Counted from the stretch's first letter, positions 1 through 8,872 are shown. The stretch is DNA of 64,000 nt from Stutzerimonas urumqiensis (GCF_003640395.1 NZ_RBZQ01000006.1:124001-188000); one strand, 5' to 3'. The notes: a model not told the origin generated them from the sequence alone. Translations and numbers: made by a program.

Positions 1-69
1 GCGGTTCGAGTGGCGACCTTCGGTCAGGCCGGCCCGCGTATTTTCCGCACTCTCGCCGCTGTGGGCTGA
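1..69 (+). CDS. 3' end of a CDS cut by the window edge
   Basis: An open frame runs from the first base to a TGA at 67-69 and gives 22 residues ending RTLAAVG. No start codon is in view, so if this is a gene only its C-terminus is here. The piece is too short to assign to a family. It is listed because it is open to the edge and is followed after about 37 bases by a well-formed start region. It could equally be a chance reading frame. Confidence 0.3.
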   Translation, partial: AVRVATFGQAGPRIFRTLAAVG

Positions 70-106
70 CCAAAAGAGTGTGACGGCTTAATCGGAGGGA
101 CGACCC

Positions 107-379
107 ATGCGCTGGATGCCGTGCGCAGCAGCATTGGCCCTTGCAGTGAGCGGCGCAATCCATGCGGCGGCCTCGGACGATGCCCAAGAAACCGCCGGCC
201 AGCCCAATCGCCTTGACGCGCCGGAGGTGGCGCCTGGCGAATCCACGGGCACCGGTCCAATCGTCCCGCCGATCGTTCCGGCCCTGAACGAGGCGCCTCG
301 GCTCGACGACGAGCCGCGCCATGCTGGCAACGAGCGCAGCATGGAACACCGTGGCCGCTATGAGCCGGACGACGATTGA
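107..379 (+). CDS. small secreted hypothetical protein, 90 aa
   Basis: The start ATG at 107 follows a GGAGGG ribosome site with good spacing. The first 22 or so residues form a Sec-type signal peptide: basic MRW, a hydrophobic Ala/Leu/Val stretch, and an A-A-A cleavage zone. The mature part is short, acidic and proline-rich, with no cysteine and no domain I recognise, and it ends in acidic residues (EPDDD). It lies 30 bases before a second small secreted protein on the same strand, so the two are probably co-transcribed. Export to the periplasm or beyond is inferred from the signal peptide. Function is unknown. Confidence 0.6.
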   Translation: MRWMPCAAALALAVSGAIHAAASDDAQETAGQPNRLDAPEVAPGESTGTGPIVPPIVPALNEAPRLDDEPRHAGNERSMEHRGRYEPDDD

Positions 380-409
380 GCTGCCGTACCACGAATCGAG
401 GAGTGCAAC

Positions 410-721
410 ATGAACAGATCCATCTTTCCGCGCCTGTGTCTGTCGATCGCCCTGGCCTCGGCCGCCGGGCTGGCCATCGCCGCTGACCTGCCTGGCGACG
501 GCATGGCCGGTGTCGAGGTGAAGGAGAAGTCGATCGTGGGGGACGCCATCGGTCGCGACGTGGACGATGTCGGCGTCGACAGCGGTACCGATACCACCGA
601 CGGTACGGCATCGACCGAAGGCGTCGGCATTGGCGATGGCCTGTACGACAACGGCCCCACGCCGCGCATCGGGGAGGCGCCCGATGACGTCGATCCGGGG
701 CCGAACGAAGAGGCGCGCTGA
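410..721 (+). CDS. small secreted acidic hypothetical protein, 103 aa
   Basis: The start at 410 follows a GAGG-like site. Residues 1-25 are a signal peptide (MNRS, then a hydrophobic core, then an AIAA cleavage zone). The mature chain is very acidic and rich in Gly, Asp, Val and Thr, including a run of D-G-T-D-T-T-D type residues that could bind cations, but no named motif is present. It has the same organisation as the 90-aa protein just upstream: signal peptide plus a disordered acidic tail. A 10-base unit, AGGCGCGCTG, is repeated in tandem across the stop codon at about 712-731. Function is unknown. Confidence 0.6.
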   Translation: MNRSIFPRLCLSIALASAAGLAIAADLPGDGMAGVEVKEKSIVGDAIGRDVDDVGVDSGTDTTDGTASTEGVGIGDGLYDNGPTPRIGEAPDDVDPGPNEEAR

Positions 722-800
722 GGCGCGCTGAGGCGACGGCAGGCTCGCGGCGTGACGCATCGACCCCTAGAATGCGCGCTTTTTGCGGTGGGCCAGGACC

Positions 801-1778
801 ATGCAAATAGCTCTCGCCCCGATGGAAGGGCTAGTCGATGACATCCTGCGAGACCTGCTGACCCGGCTGGGTGGCGTCGACTGGTGCGTCTCGGAGTTCA
901 TCCGCGTAAGCGACCGGCTGCTCCCGGACAGCGCGTTCCACAAGCTCGCACCGGAGCTGGCGTCGGGTGCGGTCACCCCGGCGGGCGTGCCGATGCGCGT
1001 GCAGCTGCTCGGTTCCGATCCGTCATGCCTCGCCGACAACGCAGCGCAGGCGGTCGCGCTCGGCGCGCCGGTGATCGACCTCAATTTCGGCTGCCCGGCC
1101 AAGACCGTGAATCGCTCCCGCGGCGGTGCCGTGTTGCTGAAGGAGCCGGAGCTGCTGTTGCGCATTCTGTCCGAAGTCAGGCGTACCGTGCCGGCGGCGG
1201 TGCCGGTGACCGCCAAGATGCGGCTCGGGTACGACAGCCCGGAGGGTGCGCTCGATTGCGCGCGTGCCCTGGCAGACGGCGGGGCCGAGCAGCTGGTCGT
1301 GCATGCGCGCACCAAGGTCGAGGGCTACAAACCGCCCGCCCACTGGGAATGGGTCGCGCGGGTGCGCGACAGCGTTGCTGTTCCGGTGCTTGCCAATGGC
1401 GAGGTGTGGTCGGTCGAGGACTGGCATCGCTGTCGGGAAATCAGCGGGACGGACGAGGTGATGCTGGGCCGTGGCCTGGTCTCGCGGCCCGATCTGGCCC
1501 GACAGATTGCCGCGGCGAAGGCGGGCCAGCCGGTCATCGCGATGAGCTGGGAGGCCGTGATGCCCCTGGTGCGTGAATTCTGGCAGCAGGCCTGCCGCAA
1601 GATGTCGCCGCGCTATGCGCCTGGGCGGCTCAAGCAGTGGGTGGGGATGTTGTCACGCAATTACCCGGAAGCGGCCGAACTGTTCGTTCACCTGCGCCGC
1701 GAGCAGGCGTGCGAGCGCATCGATGCCTTGCTCGCGCTGCACACCTGGGACGTTCCGCTCGAAGCCTTGAGCGCCTGA
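801..1778 (+). CDS. dusC: tRNA-dihydrouridine(16) synthase DusC
   Basis: DusC reduces uridine 16 in the tRNA D-loop to dihydrouridine, using FMN and NADPH. The 325-aa protein has the Dus TIM-barrel signatures. The N-terminus reads [18 protein letters not shown] carries the catalytic cysteine; [21 protein letters not shown] and MLGRG follow in order as FMN and phosphate contacts. The start [10 protein letters not shown] with [11 protein letters not shown] resembles DusC rather than DusA or DusB. I chose ATG 801, which puts LAPMEG at the extreme N-terminus as in homologues, over an in-frame TTG at 783. A TAGAAT at 768-773 may be a -10 box, but no convincing -35 is seen. The gene appears monocistronic. 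Confidence 0.93.
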   Translation: MQIALAPMEGLVDDILRDLLTRLGGVDWCVSEFIRVSDRLLPDSAFHKLAPELASGAVTPAGVPMRVQLLGSDPSCLADNAAQAVALGAPVIDLNFGCPAKTVNRSRGGAVLLKEPELLLRILSEVRRTVPAAVPVTAKMRLGYDSPEGALDCARALADGGAEQLVVHARTKVEGYKPPAHWEWVARVRDSVAVPVLANGEVWSVEDWHRCREISGTDEVMLGRGLVSRPDLARQIAAAKAGQPVIAMSWEAVMPLVREFWQQACRKMSPRYAPGRLKQWVGMLSRNYPEAAELFVHLRREQACERIDALLALHTWDVPLEALSA

Positions 1779-1959
1779 GCCTTCGCGCGGCGCCATGCGG
1801 GCGAGCGCTTCGCTTGGGCCACGCCGCTCCGCGTGCGCTCGATGAGAAGAGACGCAGCCTGGGGCCTTATCGCTTGCCATCGCGCCGATGAATAGCGCTT
1901 TCGTCGCGGCGCAATCCCTCCGAAGGTTGGGGCTTCCGGGTCCGACAGGCGAGCCAGGC

Positions 1960-3510
1960 ATGACCGCGATTCATCCGCAGACACTTCTCGAACGCCCCTT
2001 CGGCACCCTCGCCGAACTCATTGCCGGTTGGGCTGCCGTTGCGCCGAACCAGCCGGCGCTGATCCAGGACGCGCGGCAGCTCGATTTCGCCGAGCTCGAT
2101 CGCCAGATGGATGCGGTCGCGGCCGCGCTTCAGCGAGAGGGCGTGGAGCCGGGCGAGGCCATCGCGCTCTGCGGTCTCAATTCGATCGATTACGCGGTGG
2201 TCTTCCTGGGGGCGCTGCGTGCGGGCGTCGCGGTCGCGCCGCTGGCACCGTCGGCGAGCGCGCAGAGCCTGCATGGCATGCTCGAGGATGCGCAGGCGCG
2301 GCTGCTTTTCGTCGACGCGGTGGGCCGCGATCGCTTGGCCGAGGCGCCGGCAGTCGAGCAGGCACGGCACGTCGCGCTCGATGCGCTGGGCGATTGGCTG
2401 GGCGATGGGCGCAGTCCAAGGCCGGTCGAGGTCGATCCGCAGTCGGCGTTCAACATCATCTATTCGTCCGGCACGACCGGGACGCCGAAGGGCATCGTCC
2501 AGTCCCATGCGATGCGCTGGGCGCACATCCGGCGCAGTGCCGCGTACGCGTACGGTTGCGACGCACGGGCGCTCATCTCGACGCCCCTGTATTCGAACAC
2601 GACGCTGGTCGCGTTCCTGCCGGCGCTGGCGCTGGGCGGTACCGTGGTGCTGCTGCAGAAGTTCGATGCCGGGCATTACCTGGAGCTGGCGGCGCGGCAT
2701 CGCATCACCCACTCGATGCTGGTGCCGGTGCAGTACCAGCGGATCATGGCGCACCCGGCGTTCGAGGCCTTCGACCTCAGTGCCTTTCGCTACAAGTTCT
2801 GCACCAGCGCACCCTTCCATGCGGAACTCAAGGCGGACGTGCTGCGGCGCTGGCCAGGTGGCCTGGTGGAGTTCTATGGCATGACCGAGGGTGGCGGTAC
2901 CTGCATCCTCGAGGCGCACCTGTTCCGGGACAAGCTGCATACCGTCGGGCGTCCGGCCGACGGCCACGACATTCGGCTCATCGACGAGGCCGGTCGCGAG
3001 CTGCCGCCGGGGTCGATCGGCGAAGTGGTCGGGCATTCGCCGGCGATGATGCAGGGCTACCTGAACAAGCCGGACAAGACAGCCGAAGCCGAATGGTTCG
3101 ACGAGGCCGGCAAGCGCTTCATCCGCACCGGAGATGTCGGTCGTTTCGATGCCGATGGCTTTCTTACGCTGCTGGATCGTCGCAAGGACATGATCATTTC
3201 GGGCGGCTTCAACCTGTATCCGAGCGACCTGGAAGGCATCCTGCGGGAGCATCCGGCCGTCGCCGACGTCACCGTCGTGGGCATTCCATCGAGGAGTTGG
3301 GGCGAATCGCCGGTCGCCTTCGTGGTGGCGCGGGAAGATGGCCGCGAAAGTGCCGAGCAGCTGCTGGGCTGGTTCAATGCGCGGGTCGGCAAGACCCAGC
3401 GCCTGGCGCGGCTCGAATGGCGTGGCGAGCTGCCGCGCAGCGCCATCGGCAAGGTGCTCAAGCGCGAGCTGCGCGATGAATTCCTGGCGCGTGAGGGCGA
3501 GCTGCCCTGA
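1960..3510 (+). CDS. AMP-dependent acyl-CoA synthetase (class I adenylate-forming enzyme)
   Basis: This cytosolic ligase is expected to activate a carboxylic acid to an acyl-adenylate and then to the CoA thioester. All family motifs are present in 516 aa: the P-loop YSSGTTGTPKG at 168-178, YGMTEGG from 306, RTGD at 389-392, a hinge with the GFNLYPSDLE segment, and the C-terminal catalytic lysine K498 in IGKVLKREL. The acid substrate cannot be read from sequence; medium-chain or aryl acids are as likely as long-chain ones. An upstream in-frame ATG at 1888 would add 24 residues, but ATG 1960 gives the usual N-terminal length. It stands alone between dusC and ibpA. Confidence 0.85.
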   Translation: MTAIHPQTLLERPFGTLAELIAGWAAVAPNQPALIQDARQLDFAELDRQMDAVAAALQREGVEPGEAIALCGLNSIDYAVVFLGALRAGVAVAPLAPSASAQSLHGMLEDAQARLLFVDAVGRDRLAEAPAVEQARHVALDALGDWLGDGRSPRPVEVDPQSAFNIIYSSGTTGTPKGIVQSHAMRWAHIRRSAAYAYGCDARALISTPLYSNTTLVAFLPALALGGTVVLLQKFDAGHYLELAARHRITHSMLVPVQYQRIMAHPAFEAFDLSAFRYKFCTSAPFHAELKADVLRRWPGGLVEFYGMTEGGGTCILEAHLFRDKLHTVGRPADGHDIRLIDEAGRELPPGSIGEVVGHSPAMMQGYLNKPDKTAEAEWFDEAGKRFIRTGDVGRFDADGFLTLLDRRKDMIISGGFNLYPSDLEGILREHPAVADVTVVGIPSRSWGESPVAFVVAREDGRESAEQLLGWFNARVGKTQRLARLEWRGELPRSAIGKVLKRELRDEFLAREGELP

Positions 3511-3555
3511 TCGGCTGACCGTTCGTCGGCTTGGCGTGTGGGAGGGTTTGGGCGA

Positions 3556-3583
3556 CTTGAAAAGGCGAGGCGCGTCCACATTT
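3556..3583 (+). promoter_or_regulatory. sigma-32 heat-shock promoter of ibpA
   Basis: CTTGAA at 3556-3561 is separated by 14 bases from CCACATTT at 3576-3583. This closely matches the RpoH consensus (CTTGAA, 13-15 bases, CCCCATNT). It lies about 70 bases before a small heat-shock gene, which fits. Transcription would start near 3590. Confidence 0.75.
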
Positions 3584-3584
3584 T

Positions 3585-3652
3585 CGGCAATGCGGGATGC
3601 CGAAGTCGGGTCCCGCGAAGCAATCACTCGCTGAAATCAGGAGAACGCAATC
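3585..3652 (+). promoter_or_regulatory. ROSE-type RNA thermometer in the ibpA leader
   Basis: The last hairpin hides the ribosome site. CTC (3627-3629), an unpaired G3630 and CTG (3631-3633) pair across an AAAT loop with CAG (3638-3640) and GAG (3641-3643), covering the Shine-Dalgarno AGGAG at 3639-3643. A bulged G opposite the ribosome site within a UCGCU motif is the hallmark of ROSE elements, which melt on heating. Upstream, GCGGGA (3592-3597) can pair with TCCCGC (3611-3616), giving the extra 5' stem that ROSE leaders have. ROSE-like control of ibpA is known in Pseudomonas. The pairing here is by eye. Confidence 0.75.
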
Positions 3653-4111
3653 ATGACCAGTTTTTCCATGGCTCCCTTGTTCCGTCAGTCGATCGGTTTC
3701 GACCGGTTCAATGACCTGTTCGAGTCGGCCTTGCGCAACGAGACCGGCAGTTCCTACCCGCCCTACAACGTCGAGAAGCACGGCGATGATCAGTACCGGA
3801 TCGTCGTGGCCGCGGCGGGCTTCCAGGAAGAAGACCTCGAACTGCAAGTCGAACGCGGTGTGCTGACCGTCAGCGGCGGCAAGCGCGAAAACAGCGCCGA
3901 GAACGTCACCTACCTGCACCAGGGCATTGCCCAGCGGGCATTCAAGCTGTCGTTCCGGCTTGCCGACCACATCGAAGTGCGCGGGGCAGCGCTGACCAAT
4001 GGCCTGCTCAACATCGAGCTGGTGCGCATGGTCCCGGAAGAGGCCAAGCCCAAGCGCATTCCGATCGGCCAGGCCCAGCGTCCGGCGCTGGAGGGCAACC
4101 AGGCCTCGTAA
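3653..4111 (+). CDS. ibpA: small heat-shock protein, Hsp20/IbpA family
   Basis: This is an ATP-independent holdase that binds unfolding proteins in the cytoplasm and passes them to DnaK and ClpB. The 152-aa protein has the IbpA N-terminus (a phenylalanine-rich segment ending in GFDRFNDLFE). The alpha-crystallin domain, about residues 38-125, includes YNVEK, YRIVVAAAGF, GVLTVSG and the LTNGLLNIEL strand. The C-terminal I-P-I anchoring motif follows (KRIPIG). Length is normal for the family. It is transcribed alone, with a sigma-32 promoter and thermometer upstream and a strong terminator downstream, so control is both transcriptional and translational. Confidence 0.95.
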   Translation: MTSFSMAPLFRQSIGFDRFNDLFESALRNETGSSYPPYNVEKHGDDQYRIVVAAAGFQEEDLELQVERGVLTVSGGKRENSAENVTYLHQGIAQRAFKLSFRLADHIEVRGAALTNGLLNIELVRMVPEEAKPKRIPIGQAQRPALEGNQAS

Positions 4112-4134
4112 GGCGCTGGCGTGCTCGGCAAAGG

Positions 4135-4161
4135 AGGGGCGCCCGGGTGGCGCCCCTTTTT
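4135..4161 (+). terminator. rho-independent terminator after ibpA
   Basis: AGGGGCGCC (4135-4143) pairs perfectly with GGCGCCCCT (4149-4157) across a five-base loop and is followed by a T run. It lies between ibpA and the convergent GGDEF/EAL gene, whose stop codon begins right after it. Confidence 0.88.
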
Positions 4162-7100
4162 CATGGATTCGAAGGCTGCTCGCCCTGGCTCGCCAGCAAC
4201 TCACGGAACGCCGGCAACGGCAGCGGCTTGCTGAACAGGTAACCCTGGTAGAGGTGGCAGCCGCGTTGCAACAGCAGCTCGAGCTGGGCCTGTTGCTCGA
4301 CGCCCTCGGCGATCACTGCCAGCCCGAGGCTGTCGGCCATGCTGACGATGGCGCGGATGATTTCCGCGTCGTTGCCGTCTGCGATAGCGTCCCGCACGAA
4401 GGACTGGTCGATCTTGAGCAGATCCACCGGCAATCGCTTGAGGTAGGTCAGCGATGAATATCCCGTCCCGAAATCATCCATCGCGAAGCTCACACCCAGC
4501 CGCTTGAGACGGTTCATCTTGCCGATGGTGTCCTCCAGGTTCTGGATGACGATCCCCTCGGTGATCTCAAGCTTGGCCATGCGCGTCGGCAGGCCGCTTT
4601 CGCCGAGCAGGGTCTCGACGCGCTCTACGAAGTCGTTCTGCCGGAACTGCCGCGGACTGATGTTGATGCAGAACGCGAAATGATCCCGCTCGATCATTCC
4701 CTCGGCGAGAAGACTGGCGCCGATGCGGCCCGCTTCGCCAAGAACCCAGCTGCCGACGTCCACGATCAATCCGCTTTCTTCGAGGATATGGATGAAGGTC
4801 GCGGGCGATTGCGCGCCCAGCGTCGGGTGCTGCCAGCGCAGCAGCACCTCGGCCCCGACGATCGCGCCGCTGCGGCCGTCGACCTGGGGTTGCAGGTGCA
4901 GTTCGAATTCACTGCGCAGCAGCGCCAGACGCAGCTCGTTTTCCAGCCGCAGACGCGCGCTGGCGGCGTCCTGCATGGTGCTGCGGAACAGCTGGATCGC
5001 GTTGCGTCCTGCATCCTTGGCGCGGTACAGCGCGATGTCGGCGCGCTTGAGCAGATCGGCCGGGGTGTCGCCGTGATCCGGTATCAGGGCAATACCGAGA
5101 CTGGGCGTGACCTGCAGCCGATGGCCTTCGAGCAGCATGGGTTCGGCGAGCAGCGCTCGCAGTTTCTCCGCGACCTGCCGAACCTGCCGGGTGACCTCGG
5201 AGCGCTTGCCTGAAAGCCCGGTCAGCAGCACCACGAACTCATCGCCGCCCAGCCGCGCCACGGTGTCCTCCTCGCGAACGCTGCTTTCCAGCCGCGCGGT
5301 GACCATCTTCAGCACCGCGTCGCCGACCGGATGGCCCAGCGAGTCGTTGATGTGCTTGAAATGATCCAGATCGAGGAAGAGCAAGGCGCCGCGCAACTGA
5401 TGGCGCTTGTGCAGGGCGATCTGCTGGGTCAGCCGGTCCATCAGCAAGGCCCGGTTGGGCAGGTTCGTCAGCGGATCGTGGTAGGCGAGGTGCTGGATCT
5501 GCGCCTGCGCCTCCTTCAACTGGCTGATGTCGCGAGCGGTCAGTAGCAGGCAGGCGCGCCCGTTGAGCTCGATCGGCTCGACCGATACCTCGACGTCCTT
5601 CACCCGGCCGTCGCGGTCCTGGCCAAGCATCTCGCAGTGCACCAGCCGGCCTTCGCGGGCCACTGCGTCGAGAATCCGCTGGCGCTGCTCGGGATCGGCC
5701 CAGATGCCCAGTTCGGTGGCGGACCGGCCGATGGCTTCTTCCGGGCGGTAGCCGGTGAGGCGGTGGAAGCCCTCGTTGACGTCGATGAACAGGCTCGTTT
5801 CGCAATCGGTGATGGTGATGGCATCGGGGCTGGAGTGGAAGGCGCGGGCGAACTTGGTTTCGCTGGCGCGCAGGGCCGCCTCGGCCTGCTGGCGCTGGGT
5901 GATGTCGCGAAAGGTAGTGGTGATGCACAGGTCGCCGCCGACATGGATGAAGCGGCTGGAAACCACGCAGGTGATGACGCGTCCGTCGCGGGTTCGGTAG
6001 TCGGCCTCGGCGTTGGTCAGTGCCTGGTTGCGCACCAGTTCGTGGTACAGCGCGACGCGTCGGTTTTCGTCGAGCCAGAAGCCGATGTCCGGCGTGGTGC
6101 GGCCGACCAGTTCTTCGGCCGACCAGCCGAAGGTCTGGCAAAAGCTGGGATTGACCTCAATGAAGGCGCCGTCGCGGATGCGCGAGACGCAGATCGGGTC
6201 GGGGCTGCCCTGGAACAGCGTGGAGAACTTCGCCTCGGACGCGGCCAGACGCTGTTCGCGCTGCACGCGGTCGGTGATGTCCATGATGATGCCGGCCATG
6301 CGCAGCGGCGCACCGGCCTCGTCGCGGTACAGCCGGGCGGTGCTTTCCAGATGGCGGACGGTGCCGTCGCGCTGCAGCGATCGGTAGACCACCTGGTAGT
6401 CCTTGCGCTGGCCGCTGACCACGTCGCGGAAGGCGATGCGCATCAGCCGCCGATCATCCGCCGGGACATGGGCGAAGAATTCGCGGAACGAGCCGTGGTA
6501 GGGCCCCACCAGGATGCCTTGCAGGTGCGAGGAGCGGGCGGAGGCATAGAGCATGTCGCTGGGGATGTGCCAGTCCCAGGTGCCCAGCTCGACCGAGTCC
6601 AGCGCCAGCCGCAGGCGCTCTTCGCTTTCCTCCAGCGCCTTGGCTTGGGCGCGCTGAGCGGTGATATCGCGTGCGGTGATGATCAGGCAGGCCTGTCCGT
6701 CGAGCTCGACTTCGCCGCCGTACAACAGGTGATGGGTAACGGCGCCGGCCTTGTCGCGGATCTCGACCTCCAGGTCGCTGACGTTGCCGTTGTCGGCCAG
6801 GGCGGTCAGCAGGCGCGTGCGATCGGATGCGGTCAGCAGGCCAAGCTCCAGCGAGGTGCGGCCGATTGCGTCTTCCTTGCTCCAGCCGAACTGGCGCTCG
6901 AAGCTGGGATTGACCTCGATGAGCCGCCCGCTCTGCCGGTCGCTGATGACGAGCGCATCGGGCGTGCAGCGAAAGGCGCGGCCGAACTTCTCCTCGCTTC
7001 GGCGCAGGGCCGCTTCGGCCTGCCGGCGTTCCCGTACATCGACGAAGGTGCAGAGCACATGCCCGGTGCCCTCCAGGTCGAGGTACTGGTAGCTCAACAG

Positions 7101-7838
7101 GCCCTCGATCGGTGATCCGTCGCGGCGCCGCAGATGCACGACCTGCGTGCCGATGGCGCGGCCGGCCTGGGCGCGTGCGCGTACATGCGCGCGCTGGGCC
7201 GGGTCCTGCCAGAGTTTGATTTCGGCGGTGGTCTTGCCGGTCACTTCGTGCTCCGGCCAGCCGAAGACGCGGGCGAAGTGCTGGTTGGCGTCGGTGATGC
7301 AGCCATCGCTGTAGCGCACCAGCAACACGGCGTTCGGGCTTTGCTGGAACAGGCTGGAGAAGCGTCGCTCCGAGCTGATGAGACGCAGCGACTGCTCATG
7401 CTGGTCGGTCACGTCGCGCATCACGCCGATCAGCATCGGCTCGCCGTCAGGGCCTGCATCGCGGTGGCCGGTCAGTTCGACCCAGCGGCGGCCATCGGCA
7501 CCGACGCGGTGGCGATAGCTGTACAGCGAATCGAACCCCGCGAGGACCGCTTCGAAAAAAGCGCGGGTGGCAGGGCGGTCTTGCGGGGTGACCTGTTCGA
7601 GGTAATCCAGCGACTCGGTGAGGGGCGAGGCCAGGCCGAGCAGTCGGGATCCACTTGCCGACAACTCGAAGCGACCGCTGTGCAGCGTCCACGACCAGAC
7701 GGCCAGGCCGCTGCCCTCGAGGCCGGCAAGCAGTCGCGAGGCCTCGTGCCAGGTGGCATCGGGCGGGCTCGGCGCAGGGTGGATCGAGGGAAAGGGTACT
7801 GCTGCGGTCTCTGGCATGGTGCGCCCATCGATGCTCAT
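4161..7838 (-). CDS. multi-PAS GGDEF/EAL cyclic-di-GMP signalling protein, 1225 aa
   Basis: This is a large cytoplasmic sensor with no membrane segment. Six PAS domains lie in tandem at about 30-145, 157-275, 282-400, 403-530, 532-650 and 657-775, each starting with a helix like EEKFGRAF and several carrying the VNPSFxxxFGW core. A GGDEF diguanylate cyclase domain follows, with an intact GGDEF at 864-868 and an I-site RxxD at 855-858. The C-terminal EAL phosphodiesterase domain has EVL (997-999) in place of EAL, plus DDFGTGYSS from 1121 and LKIDQSF from 1141. Both active sites look usable, so it may make or break c-di-GMP. Start ATG 7838 has AGGAA upstream; ATG 7817 is an alternative. Confidence 0.9.
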   Translation of the reverse strand: MSIDGRTMPETAAVPFPSIHPAPSPPDATWHEASRLLAGLEGSGLAVWSWTLHSGRFELSASGSRLLGLASPLTESLDYLEQVTPQDRPATRAFFEAVLAGFDSLYSYRHRVGADGRRWVELTGHRDAGPDGEPMLIGVMRDVTDQHEQSLRLISSERRFSSLFQQSPNAVLLVRYSDGCITDANQHFARVFGWPEHEVTGKTTAEIKLWQDPAQRAHVRARAQAGRAIGTQVVHLRRRDGSPIEGLLSYQYLDLEGTGHVLCTFVDVRERRQAEAALRRSEEKFGRAFRCTPDALVISDRQSGRLIEVNPSFERQFGWSKEDAIGRTSLELGLLTASDRTRLLTALADNGNVSDLEVEIRDKAGAVTHHLLYGGEVELDGQACLIITARDITAQRAQAKALEESEERLRLALDSVELGTWDWHIPSDMLYASARSSHLQGILVGPYHGSFREFFAHVPADDRRLMRIAFRDVVSGQRKDYQVVYRSLQRDGTVRHLESTARLYRDEAGAPLRMAGIIMDITDRVQREQRLAASEAKFSTLFQGSPDPICVSRIRDGAFIEVNPSFCQTFGWSAEELVGRTTPDIGFWLDENRRVALYHELVRNQALTNAEADYRTRDGRVITCVVSSRFIHVGGDLCITTTFRDITQRQQAEAALRASETKFARAFHSSPDAITITDCETSLFIDVNEGFHRLTGYRPEEAIGRSATELGIWADPEQRQRILDAVAREGRLVHCEMLGQDRDGRVKDVEVSVEPIELNGRACLLLTARDISQLKEAQAQIQHLAYHDPLTNLPNRALLMDRLTQQIALHKRHQLRGALLFLDLDHFKHINDSLGHPVGDAVLKMVTARLESSVREEDTVARLGGDEFVVLLTGLSGKRSEVTRQVRQVAEKLRALLAEPMLLEGHRLQVTPSLGIALIPDHGDTPADLLKRADIALYRAKDAGRNAIQLFRSTMQDAASARLRLENELRLALLRSEFELHLQPQVDGRSGAIVGAEVLLRWQHPTLGAQSPATFIHILEESGLIVDVGSWVLGEAGRIGASLLAEGMIERDHFAFCINISPRQFRQNDFVERVETLLGESGLPTRMAKLEITEGIVIQNLEDTIGKMNRLKRLGVSFAMDDFGTGYSSLTYLKRLPVDLLKIDQSFVRDAIADGNDAEIIRAIVSMADSLGLAVIAEGVEQQAQLELLLQRGCHLYQGYLFSKPLPLPAFRELLASQGEQPSNP

Positions 7839-7896
7839 TGGCGGGTCGTTTCCTGATCGTGTTCAGCCTACGACTCGGTTTGTTATGGCGGCCACG

Positions 7897-8796
7897 TTAG
7901 CCAGTCGGCGGCGTGCCATGCAAGGGATCGCGCGCCTGGTCGAGCAACGCCATGAAGGCCTGCGCAGCATTCGACAGCGATCGCTCGGTATGGACGATGT
8001 AGCCGAGCGAGCGGCTCAGCCGGGCGCCCGGCAGCGGCAGCGCGACCACCTGTTCGTCGAGCATCGTGCGTGGCAGCACGCTCCAGGCGATGCCGATGGA
8101 GACCATCATCTTGATGGTTTCCATGTAGTTGGTGCTCATGGCGATGTTGGCATTGAGCCCTTCGCGCTCGAACAGTCGGCGCACGATGTGGTGGGTGAAG
8201 GTATTGCCGCCGGGAAACACGGCGGGATAACCCGCGACGTCGCTCAGGCGGACCTGGCCGTTGCAGGCCAGCGGATGTTCCGGCGCGGTGACGAAGGCCA
8301 GCGGGTCGTCCCACACCTGAACCGCGCGCACCGGCATCGCCGTCTCGGGCGCCAGGGTGATCACCGCCAGCTCCGCGCGACCGTGCAGGACTTCGTCATA
8401 GGCGACCTCCGAGTCGAGGAAGCGGATGTCGAGGTTCACCTGCGGATGCGCACGCGTGAAGGTCCGCAGCAACGGCGGCAACCGGTGAAGGCCGATGTGG
8501 TGGCTGGTCGCCAGGCTGAGCCGACCGCTCACTTCGCCGCTCAGGTTGCTCAGCGCGCGGCGGGTATCGTCCAGTTCGTTGAGGATCCGGTAGGCGCGTG
8601 GCAACAGGGCGCGGCCCGCTTCGGTCAGGCCGATCTCGCGGCCCAGCCGATCGAACAGGCGCACGCCGAGCTGCTGCTCGAGCGCGGCGATGCGCTTGCT
8701 CACCGCCGGCTGCGTCAGATGCAGGCGCTCGGCGGCAATCGAGAAGCCGCCGGATTCGGCGATGGCGATGAAGGCATTCAGGCTGGCGAGATCCAC
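7897..8796 (-). CDS. LysR-family regulator divergent from leuC
   Basis: The 299-aa protein has the LysR winged helix-turn-helix at residues 1-62 (FIAIAESGGFSIAAERLHLTQPAVSKRIAALE) and an effector-binding periplasmic-protein-like domain from about 90 to 295. The start is GTG 8796, preceded by AAGGAG. It is divergently transcribed from leuC, and the shared 160-base region holds a perfect LysR-type operator. It probably activates leuCD and represses itself, with a pathway intermediate as co-inducer; that is inferred from position. P. aeruginosa has a LysR gene in the same place. Confidence 0.9.
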   Translation of the reverse strand: MDLASLNAFIAIAESGGFSIAAERLHLTQPAVSKRIAALEQQLGVRLFDRLGREIGLTEAGRALLPRAYRILNELDDTRRALSNLSGEVSGRLSLATSHHIGLHRLPPLLRTFTRAHPQVNLDIRFLDSEVAYDEVLHGRAELAVITLAPETAMPVRAVQVWDDPLAFVTAPEHPLACNGQVRLSDVAGYPAVFPGGNTFTHHIVRRLFEREGLNANIAMSTNYMETIKMMVSIGIAWSVLPRTMLDEQVVALPLPGARLSRSLGYIVHTERSLSNAAQAFMALLDQARDPLHGTPPTG

Positions 8797-8835
8797 GTGC
8801 GCTCCTTCGGCGGTCGGTTGAAACCAGCGTAACGG

Positions 8836-8850
8836 ATTCCATCGTGGAAT
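8836..8850. promoter_or_regulatory. LysR-type operator upstream of leuC
   Basis: ATTCC (8836-8840), five bases, then GGAAT (8846-8850) form a perfect inverted repeat that contains the T-N11-A core of LysR-family sites. Its centre, about 8843, is near -65 relative to the transcription start predicted from the leuC promoter, the standard position for a LysR recognition site. The divergent LysR gene starts about 40 bases away. Confidence 0.65.
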
Positions 8851-8872
8851 GGGCTGGATGAAAAATATGAAT

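Noticed and set aside
768-773. TAGAAT as a dusC promoter
   Set aside because: No -35 element at a suitable distance, so noted only inside the dusC entry.
1867-3627. A long minus-strand frame opposite the acyl-CoA synthetase
   Set aside because: No motifs; the plus strand has all ligase motifs and a plausible start.
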